A stretch of 64,000 nt of DNA, from assembly GCA_947579605.1 (NCBI GenBank), contig OX388307.1:10951237-11015236 (forward strand), in the 5' to 3' direction. Position numbers and translations under genes: made by a program. Shown here piece by piece: positions 23,436 to 34,779 of the stretch. How positions within the stretch are numbered: the stretch's first letter is position 1; each line of letters opens with the position of its first letter. The stretch comes from Athripsodes cinereus. Its lineage: Eukaryota; Arthropoda; Insecta; Trichoptera; Leptoceridae. A model generated the notes under the pieces. It was given only the letters and a program-made list of their open reading frames with translations. It was not told where the DNA came from and searched no databases.

Positions 23436-24358
23436 GGGTGTCTCAAAATTAACGCAAGATTTGAATTAAACACAAAAGAGAGTTTTAAGTCTTTAAATTT
23501 TTTATTTTTTCATTGAAACATAAAGTACCTACATGGGATAGGGTTATTTATGGAATAACACATCGGGCAAATGTCCTCCAAGGCTTTGCTGGCACATACG
23601 CACCCTTTCGTCGAAATTTTTCATGAGCTTTCTGCATAATTGTGGCTGAATTTCGTTGATGCAGCATTTAATTTTCTCTTGTAATGCACGTGTGGTTGTG
23701 GGCTTGCTAACATAGACATTTGACTACAAATAACCCCATAAAAAGAAATCTAATGGTGTTAAATCACATAATCTAGGGGCCAATAATTCGGATCACCGAA
23801 ACGAGAGAGTACACAACTAGGAAATGTCTCATAGAGTAATTGAATTGTTTCATTGGCTGTATGACATGTGGCACCGTCTTGTTGAAACCACATCAATAGC
23901 ATCCAATTTCGGCACAAAGAACTGTGTTATCATGTCGCAATATCAGGCACCAGTAACAGTTGCTGCTTGACCAGCCTCATTTTCCAAAAAGTATGGTCCA
24001 ATGACGCCTCCTGCCTAAAATCGCCACTAAACAGTGGCACGTTGTGGGTGCATTTGTTGTTCTCCAATCATACGTGGGTTCTCCGAACCTCAAACATGGC
24101 AATTTTGGCGATTAACAAAGCCATCGAGGTGAAAATGTGCTTCATCGTTTTGGACTATTTTGTTTGAAAAATCAGCATCCACTTGTTGATGATTAATAAT
24201 TCATTTCACGAACTCTCTTTGCTGTTCATGGTCATCAGGCTTCCTTTTTTACTAACCTTAAACTCTCAGCTGTTAAACTGTTATTTATTTCAGGGTTGCC
24301 AACAACTTACTGCAAAAATGGCGGCAAATTCAAATCTTGCGTTAATTTTGAGACACCC
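23436..24358 (-). mobile_element. Mariner/IS630-type transposon, decayed (923 bp)
   Basis: The two ends are inverted copies of GGGTGTCTCAAAATTAACGC over at least 32 bp, flanked by TA on both sides (23,434-23,435 and 24,359-24,360), the usual insertion signature of this superfamily. On the minus strand, frames broken by stops retain WFQQDGATCHTANETIQLL, the catalytic-aspartate block, and further on DLTPLDFF-like sequence in a shifted frame. The transposase is therefore a pseudogene and the element is shorter than an autonomous copy (about 1.3 kb). Confidence 0.85.
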
Positions 24359-24375
24359 TATATATCAAAAACATA

Positions 24376-24415
24376 ATTGCCTTAGAATGTTTATAAAGTT
24401 GTATCAGCTACTCAA
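24376..24415 (+). repeat. Right flanking direct repeat of the mariner-type element
   Basis: AATTGCCTTAGAATGTTTAT then AAAGTTGTATCAGCTACTCA is the partner of the repeat at 23,394-23,433. Confidence 0.7.
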
Positions 24416-24904
24416 ATCCAATCACATAATGGTTATTGATGGTTTCAGTTTACTTTGAAAACTCGGTTCAACGATGATGTTATCAGTTGTTGTGTATAAT
24501 TATTTTATAATTAGATTATTATACAATAAGTTTACTTCACAATTTCAAAATGTTTACATAATTTAATACTTAGGAATATAAATATTTACATAAAACTTAT
24601 TCACAAATATAAAATGTTTAACTTGCTTATAACATAATACTTTGTAAAACTCGTTAAAAGCTTTTCCATCCACGTGGATAAATTCTATTGCGTCGTTTGC
24701 TCACAACACGATCTGAAGGGTGCTATGACATAATCTACAAATTATTTTCTAACTACAATATAATCAGCCAATAGATTTATTCTCAGTTTCTTTCTGAAGC
24801 CGTTCCTGTATTCCTCTTCTCACAAACTCATATCTTACCGTTTAATTTATAATATATAGATAGGTACATGAAGAATGTCTTCATTAAGTCAGAAAGATAT
24901 ACCA

Positions 24905-25080
24905 CTATAACTATACAATCATGGGTTATCCTACGAGTGGGATAGCTAACAGACCAGCTGCATATAATGAACATGCAAGATGTCCATTCCATGCCAACAA
25001 AAATAAAGACATTTTGGATGGGTGGCAAACGTCATCTCATGTAACATATCTTTATTTTCTCGAACGAAAAAAACTGTTGT
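24905..25080 (-). repeat. SR-A SINE-like element, partial
   Basis: GGTTATCCTACGAGTGGGAT, ACCAGCTGCATATAATGAAC and ATTTTGGATGGGTGGCAAAC are SR-A words in reverse order. The piece ends in the AAAGA..CTCGAAC region near the family middle. Confidence 0.65.
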
Positions 25081-25429
25081 TGCTCCATCAATTTACCGAC
25101 ATATTTCAGCACTGAAAAATTATTCAGATAAGAATTATATTATATTTACGAAATCAGGACCCATTATTTAAAAAAACGTATTAATTTTGATTCCAATGTA
25201 ACACTATTTATTTGGAAAATGGCTGTTTGTAATTAAAATATGATATTGTCAGTTTTCTGTATCTCTTTTCAAATAATAATATAAAATATTATCACCACAA
25301 TATACTTCACGAAACCTTGTTAACCTAAGGATCTTTCCATTTTCATTAATATTTTTCAATAAAATTTTATTATAGTTCTTTTGATTATTGGAATCTTGGC
25401 ATAGATTTAGTATTAATTTTTCATTATTA

Positions 25430-25475
25430 TTACTTATAGTTGGTCCACTGACTACCCCACTTGTGAGAAGCAATG
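25430..25475 (+). repeat. SR-A core fragment
   Basis: TAGTTGGTCCACTGACTACC followed by CCACTTGTGAG is the SR-A 3' core only. Confidence 0.45.
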
Positions 25476-26060
25476 ATTTAATTAGTTTTAATAAAAAAAA
25501 CTTTAATAAAATTCATATTTTACATAAATTACAATTTCCTTCAAAAATAATATACGAGTATTATTAATTATTCCATAATGATATATATTATGTTAGTTTT
25601 AATATTGAAAGCTACAATATTTTTGTTCACATGAAATCGCGTAAAACAATTTAACAAAGATATTTATTTTAAGATAAGCAATTCAAAATTGTCTGCACCA
25701 AATAAAAAGGTTCAGGTATCTCAGTTATAACAATAATGTGTAGGTACGTATCTATATAGCTACGTATATAATATTACAAAATGGCAGATCTTGAATATCG
25801 AAATGTATTCAATGCACGTATTTTTGTAATTTATTTGGGTACCTTCTTTAGAAAGAATGGAAACATTTTCAAACAAGTTACTTTGTACCATCGACCGTGA
25901 GTTCCATTCCTTCCACATACCTACCCCTGCAAACGTACTCACCATACATTGTAAATGATTTCTTTTTGAAAATCCCCACATAAATAGGTACTAGAGTATA
26001 TTGTTAAATATCTAAGAATGTATATATGCTTGTTTATTTATTGGCTATAGACACATTTTC
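25476..26060. other. Intergenic DNA, no gene seen
   Basis: AT-rich, no recognised features. Confidence 0.45.
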
Positions 26061-26064
26061 CAGA

Positions 26065-26240
26065 TCTTTCTCTCTCTTCAATATATTCGTCAATTTTGAG
26101 GATCGTGATCTCCGGATAGCCCCTCGTGGACAACCCAGCGCCATTCTTTTCTGTTTTCAGCCAAGTGTGTCGCCTTGTAAATTGACGGAGTTACAGCTAA
26201 CATCATTTTTGATCAATCCAATGCATTATTATTCTGCATC
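26065..26240 (-). pseudogene. LINE ORF2 C-terminal fragment
   Basis: The minus strand reads ATHLAENRKEWRWVVHEGLS then GDHDPQN and a stop at 26,090-26,092. The order AENR..W..V......GDHDPQN-stop is the familiar end of a non-LTR retrotransposon ORF2. Only the last 50 or so codons are present. Confidence 0.6.
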
Positions 26241-26299
26241 TGAGTCTTCGACCCAACAGAATGAAAATGCTCTTTCTATTCCTCTTAATATCGGGTAAT

Positions 26300-27100
26300 T
26301 TACAGGAAAACCAATGCACCGTGATTATCTCTGATTAATTCAATTAGGTACATATTATGTGAAACTTTTATTACTTAGTCTTATAATGTTTCTATTCGAT
26401 TCCAATTCACTTTTAGTGAAAATTATGTGTCATTCATATGGAACATGGAATAATTTCAATATTTTTCGTTAATGATCCTCGCTTATTTTAATAAAAAAAT
26501 ATATATATCACGTACAACTTACTAACGTAAAAAAGATACAATAATGTGTGAAAGTATTTCTCCTTGGTGAAAATCATATGTCATTTGATTTAGTGATTTA
26601 TCTATCTGTTTACACCATCCTGCAAGCCAATCAAACAATTCATGTCATAAAAATGCAACTCACCCTCTCCGTATCAATAAAAATACTAAAGACGATTTTT
26701 CTAAAAATTGTGACGATTTTGTGAACAAAACCGGGTTTAAATTAAAGCTTGCCTCAAATAAAATACCTACTTACTTTCTAAGTGGGAGTTTTGACTAAAT
26801 GTTTGTGTAATACAAAAATCGGTCAATAAGAAGATTTCCAATTTATCTGAAAAAAAAGTTGATGCATTTTATTACAAGTTGTATTCAATCTGAAAAAACA
26901 TATTGAACAATCAATCGGTGCTATTATTTACTTAGTCTATCTATGGTGTAGGTATACTTATCTGCTATGTATGTTTATTTTGTCATCAAATTCGAAATAT
27001 ATTATTACTTTAGTTAAACGAAAACTACAAACAGAAATAATCTGAAATAGAAAGGACATTTTCTTAAAATTAATTTAAAAAAAAGTTTTTCATATAGTTC
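26300..27100. other. Intergenic DNA, no gene seen
   Basis: Nothing beyond AT-rich sequence; a weak SR-A-like stretch may lie at 26,600-26,690. Confidence 0.4.
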
Positions 27101-27184
27101 GGGGTAGAGGGTTATTTTTCCCGGATTATTTTCGATCCCGGGAAACGGGAAATTTAAAAATGAAAATCCCGGGAAATCAAGTTT

Positions 27185-27423
27185 ACTTACTTACTTCCGA
27201 TGGCCGAACAGCCCTTGTAGGATCTTTGCCTCCGAAACAATAGATCTCCAAGCCTTTCTATCCTGAGCAATGGACTGCCAGTCGTCTTTAGCTTTGAGCT
27301 CCTCTAGATCTCGGTTGATGTTATCCAACAATCTTTGTCATGGTCTGCCTAACGGTTTTCTGCCCTCGGGTATACCTTGCAGAATACCTTTAGTCGCCCT
27401 TTCTTCTCCGGATCTAACGACCA
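27185..27423 (-). mobile_element. Truncated LINE inside hAT copy 2, with 11-bp target duplication
   Basis: The insert is bounded by AAATCAAGTTT on both sides (27,174-27,184 and 27,424-27,434). On the minus strand it encodes the end of an ORF2, with basic GRP..R residues, DDWQSIAQDRKAWRSIVSEA and a stop, then an AAGTAAGTAAGT tail. It is strongly 5'-truncated (239 bp). Confidence 0.8.
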
Positions 27424-27582
27424 AAATCAAGTTTGGTATACAAAAAACATTTTTCGATACAATTTCTCATATTTTGAAAACATAAATCACCATATGAACT
27501 CGATTCTTTGTGTATTAAAAAAAGTTTGCAGTAGTATTTGTATGCTTGATAGGATGAATAAAAAAAATATATATAAGTACTA

Positions 27583-27897
27583 GCTGACCCGGCAAACGTT
27601 GTTTTGCCATATACATTGTTTCTAGATTACTAATATCGCTAGTAAAAAATAGGAGTTGATGGTAGAAGGGTGAAAATCAAGGGATGTATGTATTTTTTAA
27701 TGCCTCACCATAAAAAATAAAAATAAAAAAAATTGACAAAAAAATCGGAGTGGACCACCCTTAGCTTTTAGGGGTATGAAAAATAGATGTTGGGCGATTC
27801 TCAGACCTACCCGATAAGCACACATCAAAATCGGTCCAGCCGTTTTGGAGGATTATGATAACAAACACCGTGACACGAGAATTTTATATATTAGATT
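27583..27897 (+). repeat. RTE/Proto2-like repeat inside hAT copy 2
   Basis: It begins CTAGCTGACCCGGCAAACGT and ends CGAGAATTTTATATATTAGA, with AAAATCGGTCCAGCCGTTTTGG inside (27,828-27,849). These words mark a very common RTE-type insect repeat (established pattern). No coding frame remains. Confidence 0.65.
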
Positions 27898-28319
27898 TTA
27901 CAAATAATTTGTATTTTGATATAACAAAGAGTACCTTAGTATCTCGTCTGACGGCTATTTTTTTTATTATTTATTTATTTCAAACTTAAAGTTACAGCTT
28001 ATTTTTGTTTAAGTAAAAAACTAATATTGGTAGGTAATAAATAATTGTTTTGTTTTCAAATCAAAATGTTCGCAAGGCTCAACAAGTTTTGAGAGTTTTT
28101 CTATCGAATTTGTTGAAAATCGAATATTTTACCGTTTTTGCTTCCATTCATGATTGCCGTTACCGATACTTCGGTATCGGTATTGGCAATCTGCATGTCT
28201 AATAATTTGTGTTTTTTTTCCCGGGAAATTTTTCGTTTTTTTCCCGGGTAACGGGAAATAAAAATTTAAGAACTTTCACAAGAATTCCCGCCCGGGAATA
28301 ACCCTCTATTTCGGGAATA

Positions 28320-29090
28320 TCATAGTTATACGATTAGAATATCCTACGTGTTAAAGATGTGTTTTTGAAAATAAGAGATTAAAAACGTATACCTACCAAA
28401 GCTTATTTTTCATGAAAAATATCACATGTCCCACAATTGTGTTTAAGCAATTCTTTTCAGGATCCACTGCATGTAATAAACAACGGTAAAAATCATTTTA
28501 GACATAAAGGTCGTCCTCGCCCTTCTATAAAAAATTAAAATATAAAATAAATTGCACATCTCATATTCGAATGTGTATCTAATATGTTTTGGATGTCACG
28601 AGTCTTGTTCATGATTTACAGGATATTGGAAATCATGCGTATAAGAGCAGGAAACCTATTCTATTCAACAACTTCACGACATTTTTCTCATAATTATGTT
28701 TAAACGACTCTCACGTTTCTTTTTTCCAAATAAGCACATAAGAGGTTTCATTCATGCAAAGACGATGTACCTTCCGGATGTATAGTAGGCGTTTATATAC
28801 ATACATATATACATAACATGCTATAATAAAACGTTTCAACCTTCTTCACTGTAATTTTAGAAACCTTCTTCTATCAATCTTCCTAACAACTTTTTACAGA
28901 GTTCATCTATCAAGTCGTTTCCATTAGAACATGTTCGAGCACTAAATTATTATGAGTTTCCTATACATACACTTACATAGTAAACACTAGCTAATTAAAC
29001 CCCAAAACCCTTTACAGATATAATATTCCAAATGACAGAAAAAATATTGACTGAAAAACCAACCTTACTGAAAAATATTGAAATAAATAT
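28320..29090. other. Intergenic DNA, no gene seen
   Basis: The word CACATAAGAGGTTTCATTCA at about 28,736 matches the end of the 9.2-kb inverted repeat, so a fragment of that family may lie here. No gene seen. Confidence 0.4.
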
Positions 29091-29094
29091 GCGA

Positions 29095-29370
29095 TCCCGT
29101 GGAGCACCCGGTAAAGAATTGGTCTCCCACTCTTCTGCGTAAGTTTTCGAGTGTCCTGTAAAAGGCAGGTGTTCGAAAAAATTAAGACATTTTACATCTT
29201 AAATTCAGCGATGAGGTTTGCCACCCATCCTGAATGTCTTGATTTTATATTGGCACGAAGAGGACAGTTTGCATGTTTCTTACATGCAGCTGATCTGCTG
29301 GCTACCCTACTTGTGGGATATGCCGTGATGGTATAGTAGTAGTATAGTAGTATAGTAGTAAATATGCGAA
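29095..29370 (+). repeat. SR-A SINE-like element, complete
   Basis: It starts CCCGTGGAGCACCCGGTAAA and includes GTTTTCGAGTGTCCTGTAAA, TTCAGCGATGAGGTTTGCCA, GGACAGTTTGCATGTTTCTT and CCTACTTGTGGGATATGCCG. It ends in a TAGTAGTATAGTAG tail, a variant of the GATA tail. It is the best plus-strand copy. A weak polymerase III B-box-like word (GTGTTCGAAAA) is present but no convincing A box. Confidence 0.8.
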
Positions 29371-29404
29371 AAAATGTTTAAAATCTGGAAAATATCTTTC
29401 GCTT

Positions 29405-29454
29405 TCTATACCATCATGGCATGACCCTCTAGTGGGGAAGCCAGCAGATCAAAT
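29405..29454 (-). repeat. SR-A element, left half of a copy split by the R1-type LINE
   Basis: CTATACCATCATGGCATGAC and TAGTGGGGAAGCCAGCAGAT form the SR-A 3' end in reverse. The rest of this copy resumes after the LINE at 34,811. GCAGATCAAAT (29,444-29,454) is the left target duplication. Confidence 0.8.
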
Positions 29455-29854
29455 AATCCCCCACGCTCTCTTCAGTGGTTGCTCGGTCATTGCTGCCCTT
29501 CTGTGCCCTGACCCTTTGGCGATGGATCGGTGGTGGAGTAGTGAGCTTGGAACGACTGGAGAGGGATGTGTTCTGGATGTACCTTGTCGAGGTGTGGGGG
29601 CTCCTGATGTTGCTGCTGTGGTACGCCACGGTGGGAATGCCAGGTCGAAATGCCAGAATTTTGGGGGGAAGTCTTTAATCCAAGGTGTAGAGAAACGTGC
29701 CGAGGGATGAATGACCACAAAGACATTAAAGAATGCGGCCGCGAACGCTCTCTAGGAGGTACCTGCCGACCCCTCCTAGTACATTGGCTTACCTAGTCAA
29801 GCGGGGCTCTGACTGGGCTGACGTTTATTTCCCTAGCTACACGTGGGATCGAAT

Positions 29855-31762
29855 ATGGAAAAGTACTTAATAAAAAAAAACAACAGTGAAGAAGCGAAGA
29901 TGGGACGACAGCATGATGACAGGGAAGAAGGAGAATGTAGCGAGAACCTGGAAACGGAAACAATAGAAATCATGGATAATCCAGTTGACCAAAGCGGAAA
30001 CTTTACTAGAAGAGACTCCCTGAGGAGAACGCCACCTGCGTCGCCAAACATTGCAGGAGTGTTCTTCTCGGACGTATCAGACCCGGACATGGAGAAGGAA
30101 GTGCGGAGAACTAACAAAAGGAAGAAGATATCGAGCCCAAAACAGGGGATAAACGAAGTCAATAAAAACCTGGAAAAATTAAGGAAGACGATTGAAGAAA
30201 TGGCTAAATTTGCCGGAAAAAATAAGAATGTGCATAAGGAACTAAAAATACTAACAACAGAAGCCATGGGACTGACAGATAGAATATTGAACGAAAAAAC
30301 CTTTGAATCGGAGAGACTCGTAGTATTACAAGAAGAATTTAACGAATATAAGACGATTCAGGAGGAAAACACCAAAAGACTAGAAGAAGAACTGAAGAGC
30401 CTCAAAGAGAATCTAAATCGGAAGAATATAAGAAAAAGACCTGATTTGAAAGAAGTTAGAGCAGACTCGGAGCTCACAGACATAAGCAAGGTTGAAAAAA
30501 CCTTATCCGTCTTTGAATCGATCATGACACAAAGATGGACAAATGAAAGTCTCGAAGCTATTCAAATAGAAAAAGGAAAAATTATTAGCTCGGAAACGGA
30601 GAATGTAGTATATTTTATGGAAGAGAAAGGCAGTGAAAGTGATGACGACGAAATAACAATGAAAGTTTTAGAAAGTTATCCAGAATTTAAAGAGGGAGAA
30701 AACCTTCCTTGCGAAGGAGGAAGAATATCCACGATAGAGATAACAACAAGATTCGGAAATATGGAAAAACAAAGAGCGATATGCGCACTATATCGAGAAC
30801 CCTCCAAGGAGAGGGAGCTAGAAAGCACCTTCCAGGTATGTGAAAGCTTCAAGAAACTAGCTGTGGAAAAGGGAAGAGCAGTAACATTCGTAGCCCCAAC
30901 AAGGCTGAAGATAAACACAATGAGAAAGCTACTAGCTTTCATCTTCCAGGGAGCGGGGATCCAAATTACACTAAAAATTCCCGACAAAGACAAAGGAGGA
31001 AAAATAACTCCTACTAAAAATAAAAGGGAAAAAAACGATACAATAATTATCGACAATGGTAACGAATCTTACGCTGAAATTCTGAAGAAAATAAAAAGTG
31101 GACTAGACGAGGAAGAGAAGAACACTATCAAAGCCGTAAGAAAGACACAAAAAGGAAACATCATTATAAAAACACAGGAAGGTTCAAAGAACAGAATAAC
31201 GCAAAGCCTAAAAAGGGCAGTTGATAGTGGAAGCTGCAGGATCCGAGATGGAAAGCAGAAGACAATCCACCTTAGCGGATTGGACCCAACTGCAGAAGAA
31301 AACGATGTGCTGGAGGCGCTTAAAACATGTAGCATCAGGTTCCCAGACCACGTTACAGTAAAACCACTTAGACCTACTAAAAGTGGTGGACAAACGGCCA
31401 CGATTCTCTTAAACGAGGCGGACGCGGGATGCCTCGTCGAACTGAAGAAATTAAGAGTGGGTCTCTGCGTATGCCAAGTAAGGGAGAGAGTGGAGGTTAC
31501 TATGTGTTACAGATGCTGGCTATATGGACACAAGGCATACCAATGTACTGGAGAGGACAGAAGCGACAAATGTAGAAAGTGCGGGGGAGATGAGCACACT
31601 GAAAAAACCTGTAAGGCTGAAGAATTCTGCCCACATTGCAAAATAGGTGGTCACATGGCTAGGTCAGGGAAATGTCCCTACTTTAGACGGGCTTTAAACG
31701 AGGCACGTAGGAATAACACCGCACGCAACAATGCTGAAACTAATTCAAATAAACGTAGGTAG
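29855..31762 (+). CDS. R1-type LINE ORF1 (Gag-like nucleic-acid-binding protein)
   Basis: The first ATG in frame is at 29,855, giving 635 residues and an intact frame to TAG at 31,760-31,762. The N-terminal 200 residues are highly charged and likely coiled coil (for example EEFNEYKTIQEENTKRLEEE). The C-terminus has three CCHC knuckles at about residues 550-607: CYRCWLYGHKAYQC, CRKCGGDEHTEKTC and CPHCKIGGHMARSGKC. That arrangement is typical of ORF1 in the R1/I/jockey group, where it binds element RNA in ribonucleoprotein particles. It overlaps ORF2 by 32 bp in another frame, as is common in this clade. This is a retrotransposon gene and not a host gene. Confidence 0.88.
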   Translation: MEKYLIKKNNSEEAKMGRQHDDREEGECSENLETETIEIMDNPVDQSGNFTRRDSLRRTPPASPNIAGVFFSDVSDPDMEKEVRRTNKRKKISSPKQGINEVNKNLEKLRKTIEEMAKFAGKNKNVHKELKILTTEAMGLTDRILNEKTFESERLVVLQEEFNEYKTIQEENTKRLEEELKSLKENLNRKNIRKRPDLKEVRADSELTDISKVEKTLSVFESIMTQRWTNESLEAIQIEKGKIISSETENVVYFMEEKGSESDDDEITMKVLESYPEFKEGENLPCEGGRISTIEITTRFGNMEKQRAICALYREPSKERELESTFQVCESFKKLAVEKGRAVTFVAPTRLKINTMRKLLAFIFQGAGIQITLKIPDKDKGGKITPTKNKREKNDTIIIDNGNESYAEILKKIKSGLDEEEKNTIKAVRKTQKGNIIIKTQEGSKNRITQSLKRAVDSGSCRIRDGKQKTIHLSGLDPTAEENDVLEALKTCSIRFPDHVTVKPLRPTKSGGQTATILLNEADAGCLVELKKLRVGLCVCQVRERVEVTMCYRCWLYGHKAYQCTGEDRSDKCRKCGGDEHTEKTCKAEEFCPHCKIGGHMARSGKCPYFRRALNEARRNNTARNNAETNSNKRR

Positions 31763-34653
31763 AATGAACAGTGGTCATGATCTGGCGATGATGATAGCGC
31801 ATAGAGAGAAATGCGACTTCTTAGCAATAAACGAACCAAACCTGAATCGCACAAAGGGCAGAGATTGCTACGTCAGCGAAGACGATGATGCAATGCTGAT
31901 GAGAATCAGCAGAGATCGTGGAGTAGAGGCCTATAGGAGTCTCGGCCGCACTATCTGTATCGAGACCAAAGACCTGATTATATACTGTTCATATGTAAGC
32001 CCTAATAAATGCACACAGACGGAATTCAGTGAGGTCCTACTCAGTATACAGACGGATATTCGGAAGTACGCTAATGGAAAAATGGTAGCCATAACTGGTG
32101 ACTTTAACGCAAAACATCCTTACTGGGGTGGTAACGTAACTAATAACAGAGGAAAAGAACTGCTGGAATGGGCAAACTCCTTGGATCTTGTAATTCTCAA
32201 CGATGGAAAGCGACCAACTTGCATCAGGCCGAATGGAATCTCTTACATTGATTTAACAATGCTGAACGAAAGAGCTTATAATAAAGCCCCAACCTGGAGA
32301 GTTCTTGATGACGCATCTCTTAGCGATCACGAATACACAATGAGCGAATGGAATCTGCCAAGAAAAGACATATGCAGATACATAAATGGATTAACCAACC
32401 CAACCTCTTTATGCAACAAATTCGCAGAAATCACAAATGGCCGAGAAATAAATGCCGAAGAATATGAGAATGCAATGAAAGAAGCCTACAGACACAGCAC
32501 ACCAAAAGTAAGAGCGAATGACGAAGGAAAACTACCGTATTGGTGGACACTAGACATTCAAGAACACATAAAAATGACCAACAAAATGCGAAGAGAGTGT
32601 CAAAAATGCAAAAATAATAGCATGAAACAAAAACTGCAAAGCGCATATAAAACGGCAAAAAACAAATTAAAAAAAGAGATAATGGCGTCAAAAAGGAAAA
32701 ACTGGGACATGCTGTGTGAAAAACTTAATGAAGATATATTTGGTGATGCATATCAAATAGTGAGAGCTCAGATGAACCGATCTGGTCCCAAAACTGAGCT
32801 CACGTTAAAAAAGAAGGAAGAAACGTTCCAGAAGCTATTTATAACTAAACCGAGTAGGCCACTGATTAAGGAGGAAAACCCTGAATTCCTCAGCCACCAT
32901 ATAATTAGTGAGAACGAAATACTAAAGGCAATAAAAAGAAATAAAAGTGGGCAAATCGCCGGGCCCCGACAACATACCACCAGATGCTCTCAAAACACTA
33001 GCAACAAAAAATGTACACTATTTTGGGGCTATGTTCACCGAACTCCTCAGAAACGGTAAATTCCCCAAAACGTGGAAGAGTGCCAAGCTAATTCTTGTAG
33101 ACAAGCCAAAGGGATCGCCAAATGAGGAAACAAAATACAGGCCTATATGCCTTCTCAATGTCGTGAGTAAACTGTTTGAGAGCGTCATCAACGAGAGACT
33201 TATGCTCGAATTAGATGAAAAAAACGCATTGAACAACAACCAACACGGCTTCCGCAAGGGAAGATCTACAACTGGAGCGGTGGACCAGATTATTTCTGTG
33301 GCTGCAGAGGCCAGAAAGGCCAGCAAACTCAATGCCTTGATTCTGATCGATGTCAAGAACGCTTTCAATACGGCATCCTGGCCGATCTCTATTGACAAGC
33401 TAAAAAAGAAGAACATCAGTACATACCTGGTAAACATTATAATAGACTACTTTACGACAAGGCGAGTTCAGATAAGTAAAAACGTAGACGCGGAGATAAA
33501 TGGAGGAGTCCCGCAGGGGTCGGTTCTCGGCCCTACCCTGTGGAACATCATGTATGACGATGTCATGTCGGTTGCCGTGCCCGAGGAAGTTTGTCTAGTT
33601 TGCAATGCGGACGATCTCGCGGTATCCGTGACTGCATCTACCGAGCGAGAACTGGTCTCGAAAACGGATACGGCCCTCCACGCAATTTGCCTATGGATGA
33701 AAGCAAACAATCTTGAGATAGCCGCCCAAAAGACAGTGGCAGTAATACTTAGTGGAGGAAGGCGTGCCAGAAACGTAAATTTTGAAATAGCTGGACAGCA
33801 AATCAAACCTGCAAAGGAGGCGAAATATTTGGGTGTCGTACTTGATTCTGGACTCACCTTCGGAAAACACATCAACCGGGTGTGTGACAAAGCCCAGAAA
33901 ACAGTAAGGGCGCTGTATTCACTACTACCCAACACAAAGGGACCATCACAAAATAGAAGAAGAACTCTCGCGATGGCAGCTCAGTCGGTGGTTCTGTATG
34001 CTTCGCCGCTCTGGGAAAAGGCTCTGAGCCGACAAAGTCACGTGGAGAAACTCCTAAGCACGCAGAGAGTGGCAGCCCTGAGAGTATGCCGAGCATACAG
34101 AACGGCATCAACCGACGCATCACTAGTAATAGCTGGATTACTGCCTTTCAACATACTGGCAGTAGAACGTGGTAGAATACATCGTAGCACTGAGGAGATT
34201 ACAGACGCACTGAAACGGCAAGAAAGAAAAATATCAATAGCCAAGTGGCAAGAAGCCTGGGATTCCTCGCAGAAGGGAAGGTGGACACAACGCCTTATAA
34301 AGAACCTGACACCATGGCTGGAAAGAAAGCACGGAGAGGTGACGTTCCGTGTCACCCAATGCCTGACTGGACACGGGGTATTTGGGAAATATCTCAAAAA
34401 AATAAACAAGGCCCCAACAGAAGCGTGCTGGTATTGCCACGCACAGGTGGACGACGCGGAGCACACTCTCTTCGAGTGCAGCAGATGGGATGAAGCCAGA
34501 GCCACACTGCGAGATGAGGTCGCTGGAGATGTGAACGCCGACACGACTGTGGCAGCTATGTTGGAGTCACCCGAGAAATGGAGGACGATCGCCTCTTATA
34601 TGGAGGCGATTATCAAGGTGAAAGAGGTAGACGAGAACAGACAGACAAGATAG
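31731..34653 (+). pseudogene. R1-type LINE ORF2 (endonuclease and reverse transcriptase), frameshifted
   Basis: ORF2 starts with ATG at 31,731 (MLKLIQINVGR), overlapping the end of ORF1. Residues 1-210 are an apurinic-type endonuclease: NEPN near residue 36, GDFNAKHPYWG and SDHEYTMSEW are its active-site blocks. The frame is lost near 32,945-32,960 and the rest, with GPDNIPP, reads in the next frame to TAG at 34,651-34,653, about 974 codons in all. Reverse transcriptase blocks are YRPICLLNVVSKLFE, QHGFRKGRSTTGAVD, LIDVKNAFNT (motif A aspartate) and GGVPQGSVLGPTLWN. The catalytic YADD box reads NADD (codon at 33,604-33,606), a change expected to damage catalysis. The C-terminal CWYCHAQVDDAEHTLFEC zinc motif is intact. 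Confidence 0.88.
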
Positions 34654-34779
34654 ACAATCTGCGGAAAGTGGTGGGTCTTATAAAAAGACAGGTACACTTC
34701 CGCAAAGAAGAGGAGGGGTTTTAGTCGGTGAGAGTCCGGCACACCCAGCCAGAAGGGTTGGGCGTCCAAGTAGGATTTC

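Larger units (their letters stand above)
27105..28308 (+). mobile_element. hAT-like element, copy 2 (1,204 bp, with nested inserts)
   Basis: Ends TAGAGGGTTATTTTTCCCGG and CCCGGGAATAACCCTCTA match copy 1 at 14.2 kb. Eight-base flanks GTTCGGGG and TTTCGGGA agree at six positions, fitting an aged duplication. Near the right end, CTTCGGTATCGGTATTGGCA and TCTGCATGTCTAATAATTTG match copy 1 in the same orientation. Two retroelement fragments sit inside: 27,185-27,423 and about 27,583-27,897. Confidence 0.8.

Noticed and set aside
29429..31401. Several long open frames on the minus strand opposite the R1-type LINE
   Set aside because: They are antisense shadows of ORF1 and ORF2 with hydrophobic, Ser/Phe-rich composition and no motifs.
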